The notes under the pieces were generated by a model that was not told the origin of the DNA, made no database searches, and worked only from the letters and a program-made list of their open reading frames with translations. A stretch of 64,000 nt of DNA from Streptomyces durmitorensis (GTDB lineage: Bacteria; Actinomycetota; Actinomycetes; Streptomycetales; Streptomycetaceae), in contig NZ_CP097289.1 of NCBI RefSeq assembly GCF_023498005.1, forward strand, positions 2,170,001 through 2,234,000. The letters are read 5' to 3'. This document shows, one piece after another, positions 32,789 through 41,418 of this stretch (the first letter of the stretch is position 1; the number at the start of each line of letters is the position of its first letter). The position numbers and the translations under genes are program-made.

Positions 32789-34130
32789 CCCCGGTGCGCC
32801 CCACACGCCCGGTGCACCCCACACGCCCTACACGCCCCGCCCGCCGGTAGAGGCGGGCGACCGCCGCGCACTGCAGGGCCATGGACCCCGCCATGGCCAG
32901 GCAGATGCCCGGCAGACCGAGCCCCAACAGGGCGTAGTCGAGACCCAGTTGGACCACCACCCCGCACGCCGTGATGCGGGCGAGAGCCGGGCTCCCGCCG
33001 CTGCCCTCGAACACCCCGCCCAGCGCGATGAAGCAGGCCAGCAGTACCAAGTAGGGCCCCAGGCACCGCAGATAGAGCGCCCCCGCCGCGGCTACCTCGC
33101 CCTCGGCGCCGAAGCCCCGCATGATCCACGGCCCGGCGGCGAGCAGCAGCAGCGCCGCCGCCAGACCCAGCGCCCCGGCGATGAGCAGCGCCTGGCGCCC
33201 GACGGCCGGCCGCTCGTCGCGTCCGGTGCCCAGAAGATGGGCGGTGTGGATGGCGGCGGCCTGGCGCACGGAGTAGAAGGCCATGGTCGCCAGATACATC
33301 GCCTTGGTCGCGATGCCGTACGCGGCGACCTCGCCGACGCCGATCCTGGCGACGACCGCGACCAACGCGAGCGCGCCCGCCATCCGTACGACGAAGTCGG
33401 CCGACATCGGCAGCCCCGTGGCCGCTGTCCTGCGGGCGTCGGCGCACAGACTCTTCCCGCTCCCCTCGCGGGGCGCGGCCCGCAGCAACGCGTTGCGGCG
33501 CAGCGCGAGGAGGCCCCAGAGCAGCGCGACCGTCCGGCCGATGACGGTGGCGATCGCCGCCCCGCGTACACCGAGGTCGAGGCCCAGGATGAAGAGCGGA
33601 TCCAGGACGAGGATCAGGCCGTTGGCCAGGAGCGCGAGCCGCATCGGGGTGCGGGTGTCGCCCGCGCCCTTGAGGATTCCGTCGACGACGTTCGTGGCGA
33701 AGTAGACCGCCGTTCCCGGCAGCGCGATGGCGAAGTAGCCGGTCGTGAGCGCGAGCGCGTCGCCCTCCCCGCCGCCGAGGACCAGCCGGGCCAGCGGCTC
33801 CCGGCACAGGTAGCCGCCGACGGCCACGACGGGCGTGATCAGCGCCCACAGTGCCCAGCCGCCGCGCACCGCCGATCGCAGTGCCGCCCGGTCCCGCGCT
33901 CCCCTGGCCCGCGCGACCAAGACCGTCGTACCGGACCCGGCCATGAGGATGACGCCGAGCAGCAGGTTCTCCACATTCGTGGCGACGGCCACCGCGGCGA
34001 CCGCGTCCCCGCCGAGCCGGGCCACCCAGACCATGTTGATGATCCCGGCCGTGACCCCGGCGAGCAGCTCGAAGTAGACCGGGTACGCGAGCGACACGAG
34101 TCGGCGCCGGTGTTCCTGCGGACTCTCCAT
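32763..34130 (-). CDS. MATE-family efflux transporter
   Basis: The 455-residue membrane protein has about 12 hydrophobic helices in two halves, with the MATE-typical segments ELLAGVTAGIINMVWVARLGGDAVAAVAVATNVENLL and ANGLILVLDPLFILGLDLGVRGAAIATVIGR. MATE proteins export cationic drugs using Na+ or H+. ATG 34130 is preferred over 34280, since the longer frame would run through a palindrome. The start is only nine bases from a 41-bp palindrome shared with the divergent PadR gene, which points to repression by that regulator. The C-terminus carries a short Gly/Arg/Val repeat. Confidence 0.9.
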   Translation of the reverse strand: MESPQEHRRRLVSLAYPVYFELLAGVTAGIINMVWVARLGGDAVAAVAVATNVENLLLGVILMAGSGTTVLVARARGARDRAALRSAVRGGWALWALITPVVAVGGYLCREPLARLVLGGGEGDALALTTGYFAIALPGTAVYFATNVVDGILKGAGDTRTPMRLALLANGLILVLDPLFILGLDLGVRGAAIATVIGRTVALLWGLLALRRNALLRAAPREGSGKSLCADARRTAATGLPMSADFVVRMAGALALVAVVARIGVGEVAAYGIATKAMYLATMAFYSVRQAAAIHTAHLLGTGRDERPAVGRQALLIAGALGLAAALLLLAAGPWIMRGFGAEGEVAAAGALYLRCLGPYLVLLACFIALGGVFEGSGGSPALARITACGVVVQLGLDYALLGLGLPGICLAMAGSMALQCAAVARLYRRAGRVGRVGCTGRVGRTGVSRRDGAC

Positions 34131-34138
34131 CCGCCCCC

Positions 34139-34179
34139 CTCTTTCCGCTGTACCTCGATTCGAGGTACAGCGGAAAGAG
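34139..34179. promoter_or_regulatory. 41-bp perfect palindrome, candidate PadR operator
   Basis: Two 20-base arms are perfectly complementary about a single central T at 34159; the core is TGTACCTCGA-T-TCGAGGTACA. It lies between the divergent MATE and PadR genes, nine bases from the MATE start codon and 106 bp from the PadR start. PadR repressors bind palindromes between themselves and the exporter they control, so this is the likely operator. An RNA hairpin at the MATE 5' end is the alternative. Confidence 0.8.
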
Positions 34180-34285
34180 ATAGCATCAACCGCACGCGGT
34201 GGACAAGGGTGCGCCGCCCATGACGGGCGCGCGGAAAAGGCCCGGAAGCGGAGAAGCTGAGAAGCGGAGAGGGAGTTCAACTCAC

Positions 34286-34819
34286 ATGCTGGAGCTGTCG
34301 ATTCTGGGCTTCCTCCGCGAGGAGCCCCTGCACGGCTACGACCTCAAGACCCGCATCCAGGGCCTCAGCGGCCACATCCGCCCGGTGAGCGACGGCGCGC
34401 TGTACCCGGCGATCACCCGCCTGGTGAAAGCGGGCCTCGTCGAGCAGCGCACCGAGCCCGGCAAGAGCGCCGCGCCCCGCCGGATCCTCTCCCTCACCGA
34501 GGCGGGACGCGACGACCTGCTCGCCCGCCTGCGGGAGCCCAAGGATGCCGAAATCACCGACGGGCAGCGCTTCTTCACCCTGCTCGCGTTCCTGCGCCAC
34601 CTCCCCGACCCGGCCGAGCAGGCCGCGGTCCTGCGCCGCCGCAAGGCCTTCCTGGACACCCCGGCCAGCTTCTTCTACCGCGACGGGAAGCCGGTGAGCG
34701 CGGAGGAGGCGCCCGACCTCTTCCGGCAGGGCATGCTCCGGATCGCCCGCGCCACCGGCACGGAGGAGAAGAAGTGGCTGACCGAGGCCATCGGCGTCCT
34801 GGAGGCCGGGCGCGACTGA
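34286..34819 (+). CDS. PadR-family transcriptional regulator
   Basis: The 177-residue protein opens with the PadR winged helix (MLELSILGFLREEPLHGYDLKTRIQ, then VSDGALYPAITRLVKAGLVEQR and SLTEAGRDDLL) and ends with a helical dimerisation region (FFTLLAFLRHLPDPAEQAAVL). ATG 34286 is chosen because the family motif begins there and GGGAG lies ten bases upstream; a longer frame from GTG 34199 adds a low-complexity head. It is divergent from the MATE pump across a 41-bp palindrome, the classic arrangement of a local efflux repressor. Confidence 0.9.
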   Translation: MLELSILGFLREEPLHGYDLKTRIQGLSGHIRPVSDGALYPAITRLVKAGLVEQRTEPGKSAAPRRILSLTEAGRDDLLARLREPKDAEITDGQRFFTLLAFLRHLPDPAEQAAVLRRRKAFLDTPASFFYRDGKPVSAEEAPDLFRQGMLRIARATGTEEKKWLTEAIGVLEAGRD

Positions 34820-34823
34820 GGGG

Positions 34824-36293
34824 TCAGAGCCGCTGCGCCGCCACCAGTTCGCGCGCCTCCTCGTCCGTCGCGACCGACGGCGGGGAGCCTTCGAGGGGCT
34901 TGCGGGCCGTCTCCTTCATCGCGGCCACCGCGATGATGCCGATCAGGCCCGCGAGCATCGTGTAGAACGCGGGCATCAGGTCGTTGCCGGTCACGCCGAT
35001 CAGACCCGCGACCACCAGCGGCGTCGTACCGCCGAAGAGCGAGACCGAGACGTTGAAGCCGATGGACAGCGAGCCGTAGCGGACGTCCGTGGGGAAGAGG
35101 GCCGGCAGCGACGAGGACATCGCGCCCAGGTAGCAGACGAGCGCGAGGCCGAGGATGAGCAGACCGGTGAAGACCGCCACCGTGCCGCCCTGCTTGATGA
35201 GGAGGAAGGCCGGCAGTGCGAGCACGAAGAAGCCGACCGAGCCCGCCATCAGGACCGGCTTGCGGCCGATGCGGTCGGAGAGGCGGCCGACCGAGTTGAT
35301 GAGCGCCATCAGGATCAGCATGACGAGCACGATGGACATCAGGCCGCCGGTCTCGCCGAAGCCGAGCTGGGTCAGGTACGTCGGCATGTAGGACAGCAGC
35401 ATGTAGTCGGTGATGTTGAACGCGGCCACCAGGGCGATGCAGAGCAGCATCGCGCGCCACTGGCCGAAGAAGGAGTCCTTGAAGGACTTCTTCTGGCGTT
35501 CGGCGGCCGGGCCGCTCTCCGCCTCCGCCATCTTCTGGAAGGCGGGCGACTCGTCGAGCTTCATCCGCAGGTAGAGGCCGATGAGGCCGAGCGGCGCCGC
35601 CACCAGGAACGGGATGCGCCAGCCCCAGGACTGCATGGCGTCGTCGCTGAGCCACAGGGTGAGGGAGGTGACGAGGACCGCGGCGACGGTGTAGCCGATC
35701 AGGGTGCCGAACTCCAGGAAGGAGCCCCAGAATCCGCGGCGCTTGTCCGGCGCGTACTCGGCGATGAAGGTCGCCGCCCCGCCGTACTCGCCGCCCGTCG
35801 AGAAGCCCTGCACCATGCGGCAGAGGACGAGGAGGACGGGGGCCCAGAAGCCGATGGTGGCGTAGCTGGGGATCAGGCCGATCGCCAGGGTCGCCGTCGA
35901 CATCATGATCATGGTCAGCGCGAGGATCTTCTTGCGGCCGACCCGGTCACCAAGCGGCCCGAAGAACATGCCGCCGATGGGGCGGACCAGGAAGGCGGCG
36001 GCGAAGGTGGCGAGCGAGGAGAGCGTCTGCGCGGTGTCGTTGCCGGAGGGGAAGAACTCCTTGCCGATGATCACCGCGAGATAGGCGTAGACACCGAAGT
36101 CGTACCACTCCATGGCATTGCCGAGGGCGGTCGCCTTCACCGCGCGCTTGACCTGGGCCTCTTCGGTGACGGTGATGTCCGACTGGCGCAGGCGCGGGTT
36201 CTTCCGGCGGTGGATCGCGCGGAAGAGCGCACGGTGCCTGGCTATCGCCTCCGGAGCGGGTGCTGGGGCTTCGGGTGCTTCGGGGGCGCTCAC
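34824..36293 (-). CDS. MHS-family MFS symporter, ProP-like
   Basis: The 489-residue protein belongs to the metabolite:H+ symporter group of MFS: NAMEWYDFGVYAYLAVIIGKEFFP in TM1, the motif A GPLGDRVGRKKIL, QGFSTGGEYGGAATFIAEY and RGFWGSFLEFGTLIGY. ProP imports proline, glycine betaine or similar osmolytes. GTG 36293 fits best; the frame extends to 36431 but its translation is unlike a membrane protein head. The N-terminal 60 residues are cytoplasmic and rich in Ala, Pro and Arg. Its stop is four bases from the convergent PadR stop. Confidence 0.9.
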   Translation of the reverse strand: MSAPEAPEAPAPAPEAIARHRALFRAIHRRKNPRLRQSDITVTEEAQVKRAVKATALGNAMEWYDFGVYAYLAVIIGKEFFPSGNDTAQTLSSLATFAAAFLVRPIGGMFFGPLGDRVGRKKILALTMIMMSTATLAIGLIPSYATIGFWAPVLLVLCRMVQGFSTGGEYGGAATFIAEYAPDKRRGFWGSFLEFGTLIGYTVAAVLVTSLTLWLSDDAMQSWGWRIPFLVAAPLGLIGLYLRMKLDESPAFQKMAEAESGPAAERQKKSFKDSFFGQWRAMLLCIALVAAFNITDYMLLSYMPTYLTQLGFGETGGLMSIVLVMLILMALINSVGRLSDRIGRKPVLMAGSVGFFVLALPAFLLIKQGGTVAVFTGLLILGLALVCYLGAMSSSLPALFPTDVRYGSLSIGFNVSVSLFGGTTPLVVAGLIGVTGNDLMPAFYTMLAGLIGIIAVAAMKETARKPLEGSPPSVATDEEARELVAAQRL

Positions 36294-36446
36294 GGGGCAG
36301 TCACTCTCTCGGTCGGCGATGGGCGTGCGTCGATGCCCTGACCTGGGTGGCCGGAGATCGACATTCGGTCGTCTGCCCTGCTGGGCGTCGATCAACACTG
36401 CCAATTCCGGAGAACGGAAAGTGCCCGCCATTGGTCCTCACGGCGA

Positions 36447-36482
36447 GGGCCCCAAGTCCTGACTCCGAGGGACTTGGGGCCC
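36447..36482. terminator. Hairpin terminator after fucosidase gene
   Basis: GGGCCCCAAGTCC and its exact complement are separated by ten bases. It lies 31 bp past the fucosidase stop (minus strand) and before the MHS transporter start, so it isolates the two minus-strand genes. Confidence 0.8.
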
Positions 36483-36512
36483 GATTCGGTCAGCGGGAGA
36501 CCCGCGGACCGC

Positions 36513-38381
36513 TCAGCGCGCGTACAGCTGGGCGGCAGGCACGATCTGCTGTTCCTGTCCCGGGCTGGACCAGAGCAGCTTCATGTGGGCCTCGCCCGTC
36601 TGTTCCGCGTACTCGACCTTGATCGAGTGCCGCTTGCCCGCGGTGAGGGCGACCTGGCTCTTGTCGATCTTCGGCTCGTGCGGCGTCCAGGAGTCGATGA
36701 CCAGCTTGCCGTCGATCCACACCCGCGCCATGTCGTCGGAGACGGTCGTCAGCGTGTACGTCTCCGAGCGGCGCGGCTCAAGCGTGCCGGTCCAGCGGAC
36801 GCTGAACTTGTCGGAGGGGATGCTCGCCGCCGGTGAACCCTCGTACTTCCAGGCGTGGTTGAGGGTGGCGTCGGTACGGGTGATCTTCGGCGTGCCGCTC
36901 AGGTCAGCGTTGTCGAAGATCTCCTGCTTCAGGCCCTTGCCCTTGCCGGGGCGGGCCGTCGGGCCCGGGTCCACCTTCAGCTCGACGACCGTGGCCGTGT
37001 CGTTGGTCGCCGCGCCGGACGGCTTCACGTCGAATCCGTCGCCCGACTTGGTGACCGTCACCTTCTGGTCGCTGCCGAGCACGCGTGCCGAGGTGACCTT
37101 GAAGTCCGTACGCGCCTTCAGGTGCAGGGCGGCGCCGGACGCCGGCCACTGGGTGACCGCCGCGTACAGCTTGTCGCCCTTGCGGCTGACCGAGCCCCAG
37201 GACGGCTCATCGACGAGTCCGCCGTAGCGGGCGCCGAACACCGCGTCGCCCTGGCCCGACGTACGCAGCCAGTCGCCCATCTGCTTCAGACGGTCGACGG
37301 ACGGCTGCGGGACGCGGCCACGGGCGTCGGGGCCGACGTTCAGGAGGTAGTTGCCGCTGCGGGACGTCGTGGAGAGGAGGTTCTTGACCAGGGTGGACGA
37401 CGACTTCCAGTCGGTGTCGTAGCGCGCGAAGCCCCAGTGTCCGTTGAGGGTCATGCAGGACTCCCAGAGCTGGCCGTCGACCGGTGCGCCGGGGATCTCC
37501 TGCTCGGGGGTGCCGTAGTCGCCGTCGACCACGCGGCGCTTGCCGACGCGGTTGTTGATGATCAGGTCCGGGTCGAGGTCGCGGAGGTAGGCCTCCAGCT
37601 TCTCGCCGTCCTTCGCCGTCCAGGGGTTGTTGGGCTTGTCGGTGTCCCACTCGCCGTCGAACCAGAGCAGCGCCGGGTCGTAGTTGTCGACCAGCTCCTT
37701 GAGCTGGGCGCGCATCCGCTTCTCGTACTGGGGGAAGGTCGCCGGGTCCGGGAAGTCCGGGTCGTGCCAGTCCCAGATCGAGTAGTAGAAGCCGAGCTTG
37801 ATGCCCGCGTCGTCGGATGCCTTCTTCAACTCGGCGAGGATGTCGCGCTTCTTGTCGAAGGAGGAGTGGTCGCGCAGGTTCCAGTCGTTGACCTTCGTGG
37901 GCCACATCGCGTATCCGTCGTGGTGCTTCGAGGTGATGACGATGTAACGCATTCCGGCGTCCTTGGCCGCCTTGACCACGGCCTTGGCGTCGAAGTCGGC
38001 CGGGTTGAACGTCGCGGCCTGCTTCTCGTACTCGGCCTTCGGGATGTCGCACTGGCGCTGGATCCACTCGGCGTCACGGCAGAGCGAGCCGTCGGCCTTC
38101 TTGTACTCGCCCTCCAGGTTGGAGTAGGCGCCGAAGTGGATGAACATGCCGAAGCGGTCCTGCCGGAACCAGTTGGTGCGGTCGGCGGTGAAGGGGTCGT
38201 CGGTGGCGTGGTCGGTTCCCGGGCCGGTGGGCGCGGGCCGCTCGGCCTTCGGGGCCGCGGCGGCCGGGGGTTCCGTAGGCGCCGCGACGGCCGCGGGGAC
38301 GGCGGTCGCGGCGAGGGCCGAGGCGAGGAGCAGGGCGATCCCGGCGACTCTTCGCCGGGTACGGCTGAGCTGTGTGCGCAT
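36513..38381 (-). CDS. Secreted alpha-L-fucosidase, GH29 with C-terminal PA14 domain
   Basis: The 622-residue protein begins with a signal peptide (RTRRRVAGIALLLASALAATAVPAAVAA). The GH29 catalytic domain (residues 70-420) shows FGMFIHFGAYS, YIVITSKHHDGYAMW and the nucleophile Asp in ALLWFDGEW. A beta domain follows, then a PA14-like domain (about 485-615) with YTLTTVSDDMARVWIDGKLVIDSW. It should remove fucose from extracellular glycans. ATG 38381 follows AGGGAG; an earlier in-frame codon at 38435 lies inside the promoter and is rejected. A consensus promoter with a small palindrome in its spacer lies just upstream. Confidence 0.92.
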   Translation of the reverse strand: MRTQLSRTRRRVAGIALLLASALAATAVPAAVAAPTEPPAAAAPKAERPAPTGPGTDHATDDPFTADRTNWFRQDRFGMFIHFGAYSNLEGEYKKADGSLCRDAEWIQRQCDIPKAEYEKQAATFNPADFDAKAVVKAAKDAGMRYIVITSKHHDGYAMWPTKVNDWNLRDHSSFDKKRDILAELKKASDDAGIKLGFYYSIWDWHDPDFPDPATFPQYEKRMRAQLKELVDNYDPALLWFDGEWDTDKPNNPWTAKDGEKLEAYLRDLDPDLIINNRVGKRRVVDGDYGTPEQEIPGAPVDGQLWESCMTLNGHWGFARYDTDWKSSSTLVKNLLSTTSRSGNYLLNVGPDARGRVPQPSVDRLKQMGDWLRTSGQGDAVFGARYGGLVDEPSWGSVSRKGDKLYAAVTQWPASGAALHLKARTDFKVTSARVLGSDQKVTVTKSGDGFDVKPSGAATNDTATVVELKVDPGPTARPGKGKGLKQEIFDNADLSGTPKITRTDATLNHAWKYEGSPAASIPSDKFSVRWTGTLEPRRSETYTLTTVSDDMARVWIDGKLVIDSWTPHEPKIDKSQVALTAGKRHSIKVEYAEQTGEAHMKLLWSSPGQEQQIVPAAQLYAR

Positions 38382-38416
38382 GGGGGCGGCTCCCTGAAGT
38401 TGACGGGTCGCTCGGG

Positions 38417-38445
38417 AACGTAGGGTTGAATACATCGGATGTCAA
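38417..38445 (-). promoter_or_regulatory. Promoter of fucosidase gene with spacer palindrome
   Basis: On the minus strand TTGACA (38445-38440) and TACGTT (38422-38417) are 17 bp apart, a good housekeeping promoter about 36 bp before the start codon. The spacer and the -35 end hold the 11-bp palindrome ACATC-C-GATGT (38432-38442), placed where a repressor would block RNA polymerase. Confidence 0.65.
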
Positions 38446-38818
38446 TGCGCCCAACTGACCCCGATCGGACGGATGTTGGCATGATCTCGTGACATCGCTC
38501 CGATGACTGCCCGTCATGCCGCCCCACCGCCTCGCCATCCCCGCACCGCACCGCGCCTCCCTATGGATTTCAATCATTCCAATCGAATTCCGATCAATGC
38601 GCGAAAGGAATCTGTGACTCCGACAGACCGCCGCGTGACGTCGACCTCACCATTGACTATTCACCCGAAGAGCCTTTGTGAGAGTGGTGTAGCATCGAAT
38701 CAGGCAGATAATTCGTCGACGATGAAAATCAGCCAACGGGGGCAAGGAGCACAACACTTGGCGTCCCCATGTTCTGATCTTTCACCGCCGTGAATGCAGA
38801 ACCCAGGGGGACACATCA
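38446..38818. other. Intergenic region upstream of response regulator
   Basis: This 373-bp stretch holds no credible gene. It is noticeably richer in A and T than its surroundings around 38565-38720, as expected for promoter DNA. A TTGACT at about 38653 may be a -35 element, but no clear -10 follows at standard distance. GTTCTG and CAGAAC near 38771 and 38797 form a loose inverted repeat. The ribosome site AGGGGG for the regulator gene is at the right end. Confidence 0.5.
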
Positions 38819-39484
38819 ATGTCATCGATAAAGGTCCTGCTCGTCGACAGCGAACAACTGGTGCTCGAAGGTTTCCGTAAGCTTCTCGACGGGTTTACGG
38901 AATTCTCCGTGGTGTCCATCGCCCATGATGCCGCAGCGGCGTTGGAGCACTTACGGGGGCGCCGCCCGCAGATCGTCGTGATGGGACTCGGCGTGCCCGG
39001 AACGGGCGGCGTCGACGCGATCCGGGCCATTCGCCGGGAGTCCGGCCACGTACGCATCGTCATCCTCTCCTCCAACCAGCAGCCGGTCTACATGCGCGAG
39101 GCCTTCGTGGCCGGTGCCAACGCGTACCTCTCCCGCAGCATCGACGCGGACGAACTGCGCGGGACGCTCCTCGCCGTGCACCGCGACGGCGCCGCGTTCA
39201 CCGCGGCCACCGCGGGGCCGATCCTGCAACTCGTGGCGGGCCGCCACCGCGGCGACGACGCGGCCCTCTCGACGCTGACCGAGCGCGAGCGGCAGATCCT
39301 CTCGCTGGTCGCCGACGACCACGAGACCGACTGCATCGCCACCGCCCTGGGCATTCGCCCGAAGACCGTGCGCAACTATCTGAGCCGTATCTACGCCAAA
39401 TTGGGCACCCCCAACCGTGTCCAGACCGTCCTGTACGCGAAACGCTCCTTGGGCCGCCAAGGAGGGCTCGCCACGGACCCGTGA
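38819..39484 (+). CDS. Orphan NarL/LuxR response regulator, atypical receiver, TTA codon
   Basis: The 221-residue protein has a receiver domain (1-120) and a LuxR HTH (150-210: LSTLTERERQILSLVADDHETDCIATALGIRPKTVRNYLSRIYAKLG). In the receiver the phospho-acceptor Asp is Gly56 (QIVVMGLGVPGTGG) and the acidic pocket is reduced to VDSEQ, so normal phosphorylation is unlikely. A TTA leucine codon lies at 38951-38953 (residue 45), suggesting bldA control. No histidine kinase is adjacent. It lies beside, and convergent with, the type II polyketide operon, and atypical receivers of this kind often act as pathway regulators; whether it controls that operon is inference. Confidence 0.88.
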   Translation: MSSIKVLLVDSEQLVLEGFRKLLDGFTEFSVVSIAHDAAAALEHLRGRRPQIVVMGLGVPGTGGVDAIRAIRRESGHVRIVILSSNQQPVYMREAFVAGANAYLSRSIDADELRGTLLAVHRDGAAFTAATAGPILQLVAGRHRGDDAALSTLTERERQILSLVADDHETDCIATALGIRPKTVRNYLSRIYAKLGTPNRVQTVLYAKRSLGRQGGLATDP

Positions 39485-39552
39485 CGCACAGGACGGCCAT
39501 CTCCCTGACACCGCACGGGGAAAAGCCTCAATTGCCCGTGCAATTGACCCAA

Positions 39553-40374
39553 TCATTGCGGCACGCGTTCTTGTACGTCGGCCACCGCCCTGCACCACGC
39601 GGCGCCCGCATCGGCCAAGGCGACGGGGAAAGCCGTGAAGGTGAAGGCACCGCCTTGCGGGAGGTCACGCAACCGGGCCAGTCCCTCGATCTGGATGAAC
39701 TCCCGTTTCCTGCCGTGGAGATGCGTGGGCCAGAGAGCCGCCGGGTCGCGCGTTCCGTAGAACGACTCCACCATCGCGCGCGCTGGTCCGTCGAAACTCC
39801 AGCAGTCCGTACCGAGAACCTTCACGCCGAGATCCAGCAGATGGTCGACGGCCCCAGGCGTGATGGCGGTGGACTCCGTGTAGTACGCGGGCGTGCCCAG
39901 GCGCAGATCCGAGTCGGTGCGGAAGAGCACCACCGTCCCCGGCCCCACCCGCGCACCGGCCGCGTGGAGTGCCTCCTTGACATCGGCTGCCGTGACGCGT
40001 CCCCCGCACTTCCGTACGTCGAGGACGACTCCGGGCCCGTGGAACCACTCCAGCGGCAGGTCGAGGACCTTCTTGGCGGGCTCCCCCGCGCACTCGGGGC
40101 CGTAGTGGAAGGGCGCGTCCACGTGCGTGCCCTGGTGCACGGACATCCGGTAGAACTCGTTGGAGAGGAAACAGCCGTCGGGCAGGTCGCGTGCGCGCAG
40201 CCGACGCGCTCCGGTCAGCCAGCGCCAGTAGTTGCGCCGCCGGTCCTTTCGGCTGTCCCCCGGCAACGCCCTGATCCTGCGCGACAGATGGCGGATGCCG
40301 TCCCGGTGGAGCCACTGCTCGAACTCCACGCCGGGTGCGCGGCGACTGATGGGGATGCTCAGGTCTAGGTACAT
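39553..40374 (-). CDS. Cyclase-family protein (PF04199 type)
   Basis: The 273-residue protein carries the metal-binding motif HQGTHVDAPFHYG of the kynurenine formamidase/cyclase family, plus VLFRTDSDLRLG and the region LGTDCWSFDGPA. In aromatic polyketide pathways members such as OxyN and MtmX are assigned to late ring closure. ATG 40374 is supported by GAGGAG nine bases upstream; ATG 40431 would overlap the previous gene by four bases and is a real alternative. It is the last gene of the operon. Ring-closing activity is inferred from context. Confidence 0.82.
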   Translation of the reverse strand: MYLDLSIPISRRAPGVEFEQWLHRDGIRHLSRRIRALPGDSRKDRRRNYWRWLTGARRLRARDLPDGCFLSNEFYRMSVHQGTHVDAPFHYGPECAGEPAKKVLDLPLEWFHGPGVVLDVRKCGGRVTAADVKEALHAAGARVGPGTVVLFRTDSDLRLGTPAYYTESTAITPGAVDHLLDLGVKVLGTDCWSFDGPARAMVESFYGTRDPAALWPTHLHGRKREFIQIEGLARLRDLPQGGAFTFTAFPVALADAGAAWCRAVADVQERVPQ

Positions 40375-40427
40375 GGATCGGGTGCTCCTCACTCTCTCTG
40401 TACGCTCTGCCGGTTCCGCCGGCAGGC

Positions 40428-41411
40428 TCATGCGGCGTAGGTGAGCAGGCGGCGGATCGCGGCCGCCGCCGTGTGGCCGTAGGTCTCCCTGACCCGGTTC
40501 AGGAGGCGGCGCACGTCCACCGCGTACTCCTGTGTGCCGGTCGTCTCCAGGGCGAACGAGGCGAGCACGCAACCGAGTTGGGCCGCCCGTTCGAGCGGCG
40601 CTCCCTGGGCGGCCCCGGCGACCAGGCCCGCCCGGAACGCGCCCCCCGCCCCGCTCGGCTCGGCCACGGTGACCGACCCGAGCGCGGGGACGAGGGACGG
40701 CTCGTGGCCGTGGCGCTCGATCCGCGCCCCCGCGGCGCCGAGCGTGGTGACCCACGCCCCGACCCGTTCGAGGATCCGCGGACCGCTCCAACCGGTGGAC
40801 TCCCTCAGCCGCTCCGCGTCGACCTCGTCCGTGAAGAGACAACTTGCCCCATTGAGCAGGTACTTGAGGTCAGCGCGGCCCAGCCCTCCGATCTGCCACG
40901 AAGGGTGGACCACGAACGGCAGCCCCAGCGCGCGGCACTCCTCGGTGTGCCGGAGCATCGCGGCCGGATCGCCCGGCTCGACCACCACGAGGCCGAGACC
41001 GCCCGTGCGCTCCGCGACGGAACGCAGCGAGAGGGTGGAGGAGGCCCGCAGGGCGCCCGGCCGGAACGCGCTGACCCGCTCCCCCTCCATGTCGGTCGTG
41101 CACATGTACCGCGCGGTGTGCTCGCCCGGCACGACGAGCACGGACTCGGTGTCGACCCCGTGCTGCTTGAGCCACACCTGGTAGTCGGCGAAGTCGGGTC
41201 CGACCGCGCCGACCAGGACCGGATCGAGGCCGAGCCGGCCGAGGCCGAAGGCGACGTTGGCGCCACCGCCGCCCCGGCGTATCTCCAGCCGCTCCGCGAG
41301 GAAGGCCAGGGATGCGACGTGCGGCCGGTCCGGCGCCGGACTCTTCGGGAAGCGACCCGGGAAGGTCATGAGGTGGTCCATCGCGATGACCCCCGTGACG
41401 GCGATGGGCAC
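40428..41411 (-). CDS. PfkB-like carbohydrate kinase homologue lacking catalytic Asp
   Basis: The 327-residue protein has the ribokinase/PfkB fold: IAVTGVIAMDHLMTFPG, the GGGGANVAFGLGRLGLDPVLVGAVGPD substrate block and a C-terminal ATP-site block. In the C-terminal signature the usual GAGDAF is GAGGAF (residue 257, codon 40641-40643), so the catalytic base is missing. It may be inactive as a kinase or use a different mechanism. GTG 41411 is chosen because the N-terminal strand begins there, seven bases after the aromatase stop; the ribosome site is weak. A sugar kinase homologue is unusual inside a type II polyketide operon. Confidence 0.8.
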   Translation of the reverse strand: MPIAVTGVIAMDHLMTFPGRFPKSPAPDRPHVASLAFLAERLEIRRGGGGANVAFGLGRLGLDPVLVGAVGPDFADYQVWLKQHGVDTESVLVVPGEHTARYMCTTDMEGERVSAFRPGALRASSTLSLRSVAERTGGLGLVVVEPGDPAAMLRHTEECRALGLPFVVHPSWQIGGLGRADLKYLLNGASCLFTDEVDAERLRESTGWSGPRILERVGAWVTTLGAAGARIERHGHEPSLVPALGSVTVAEPSGAGGAFRAGLVAGAAQGAPLERAAQLGCVLASFALETTGTQEYAVDVRRLLNRVRETYGHTAAAAIRRLLTYAA

Positions 41412-41418
41412 GGAGAAC

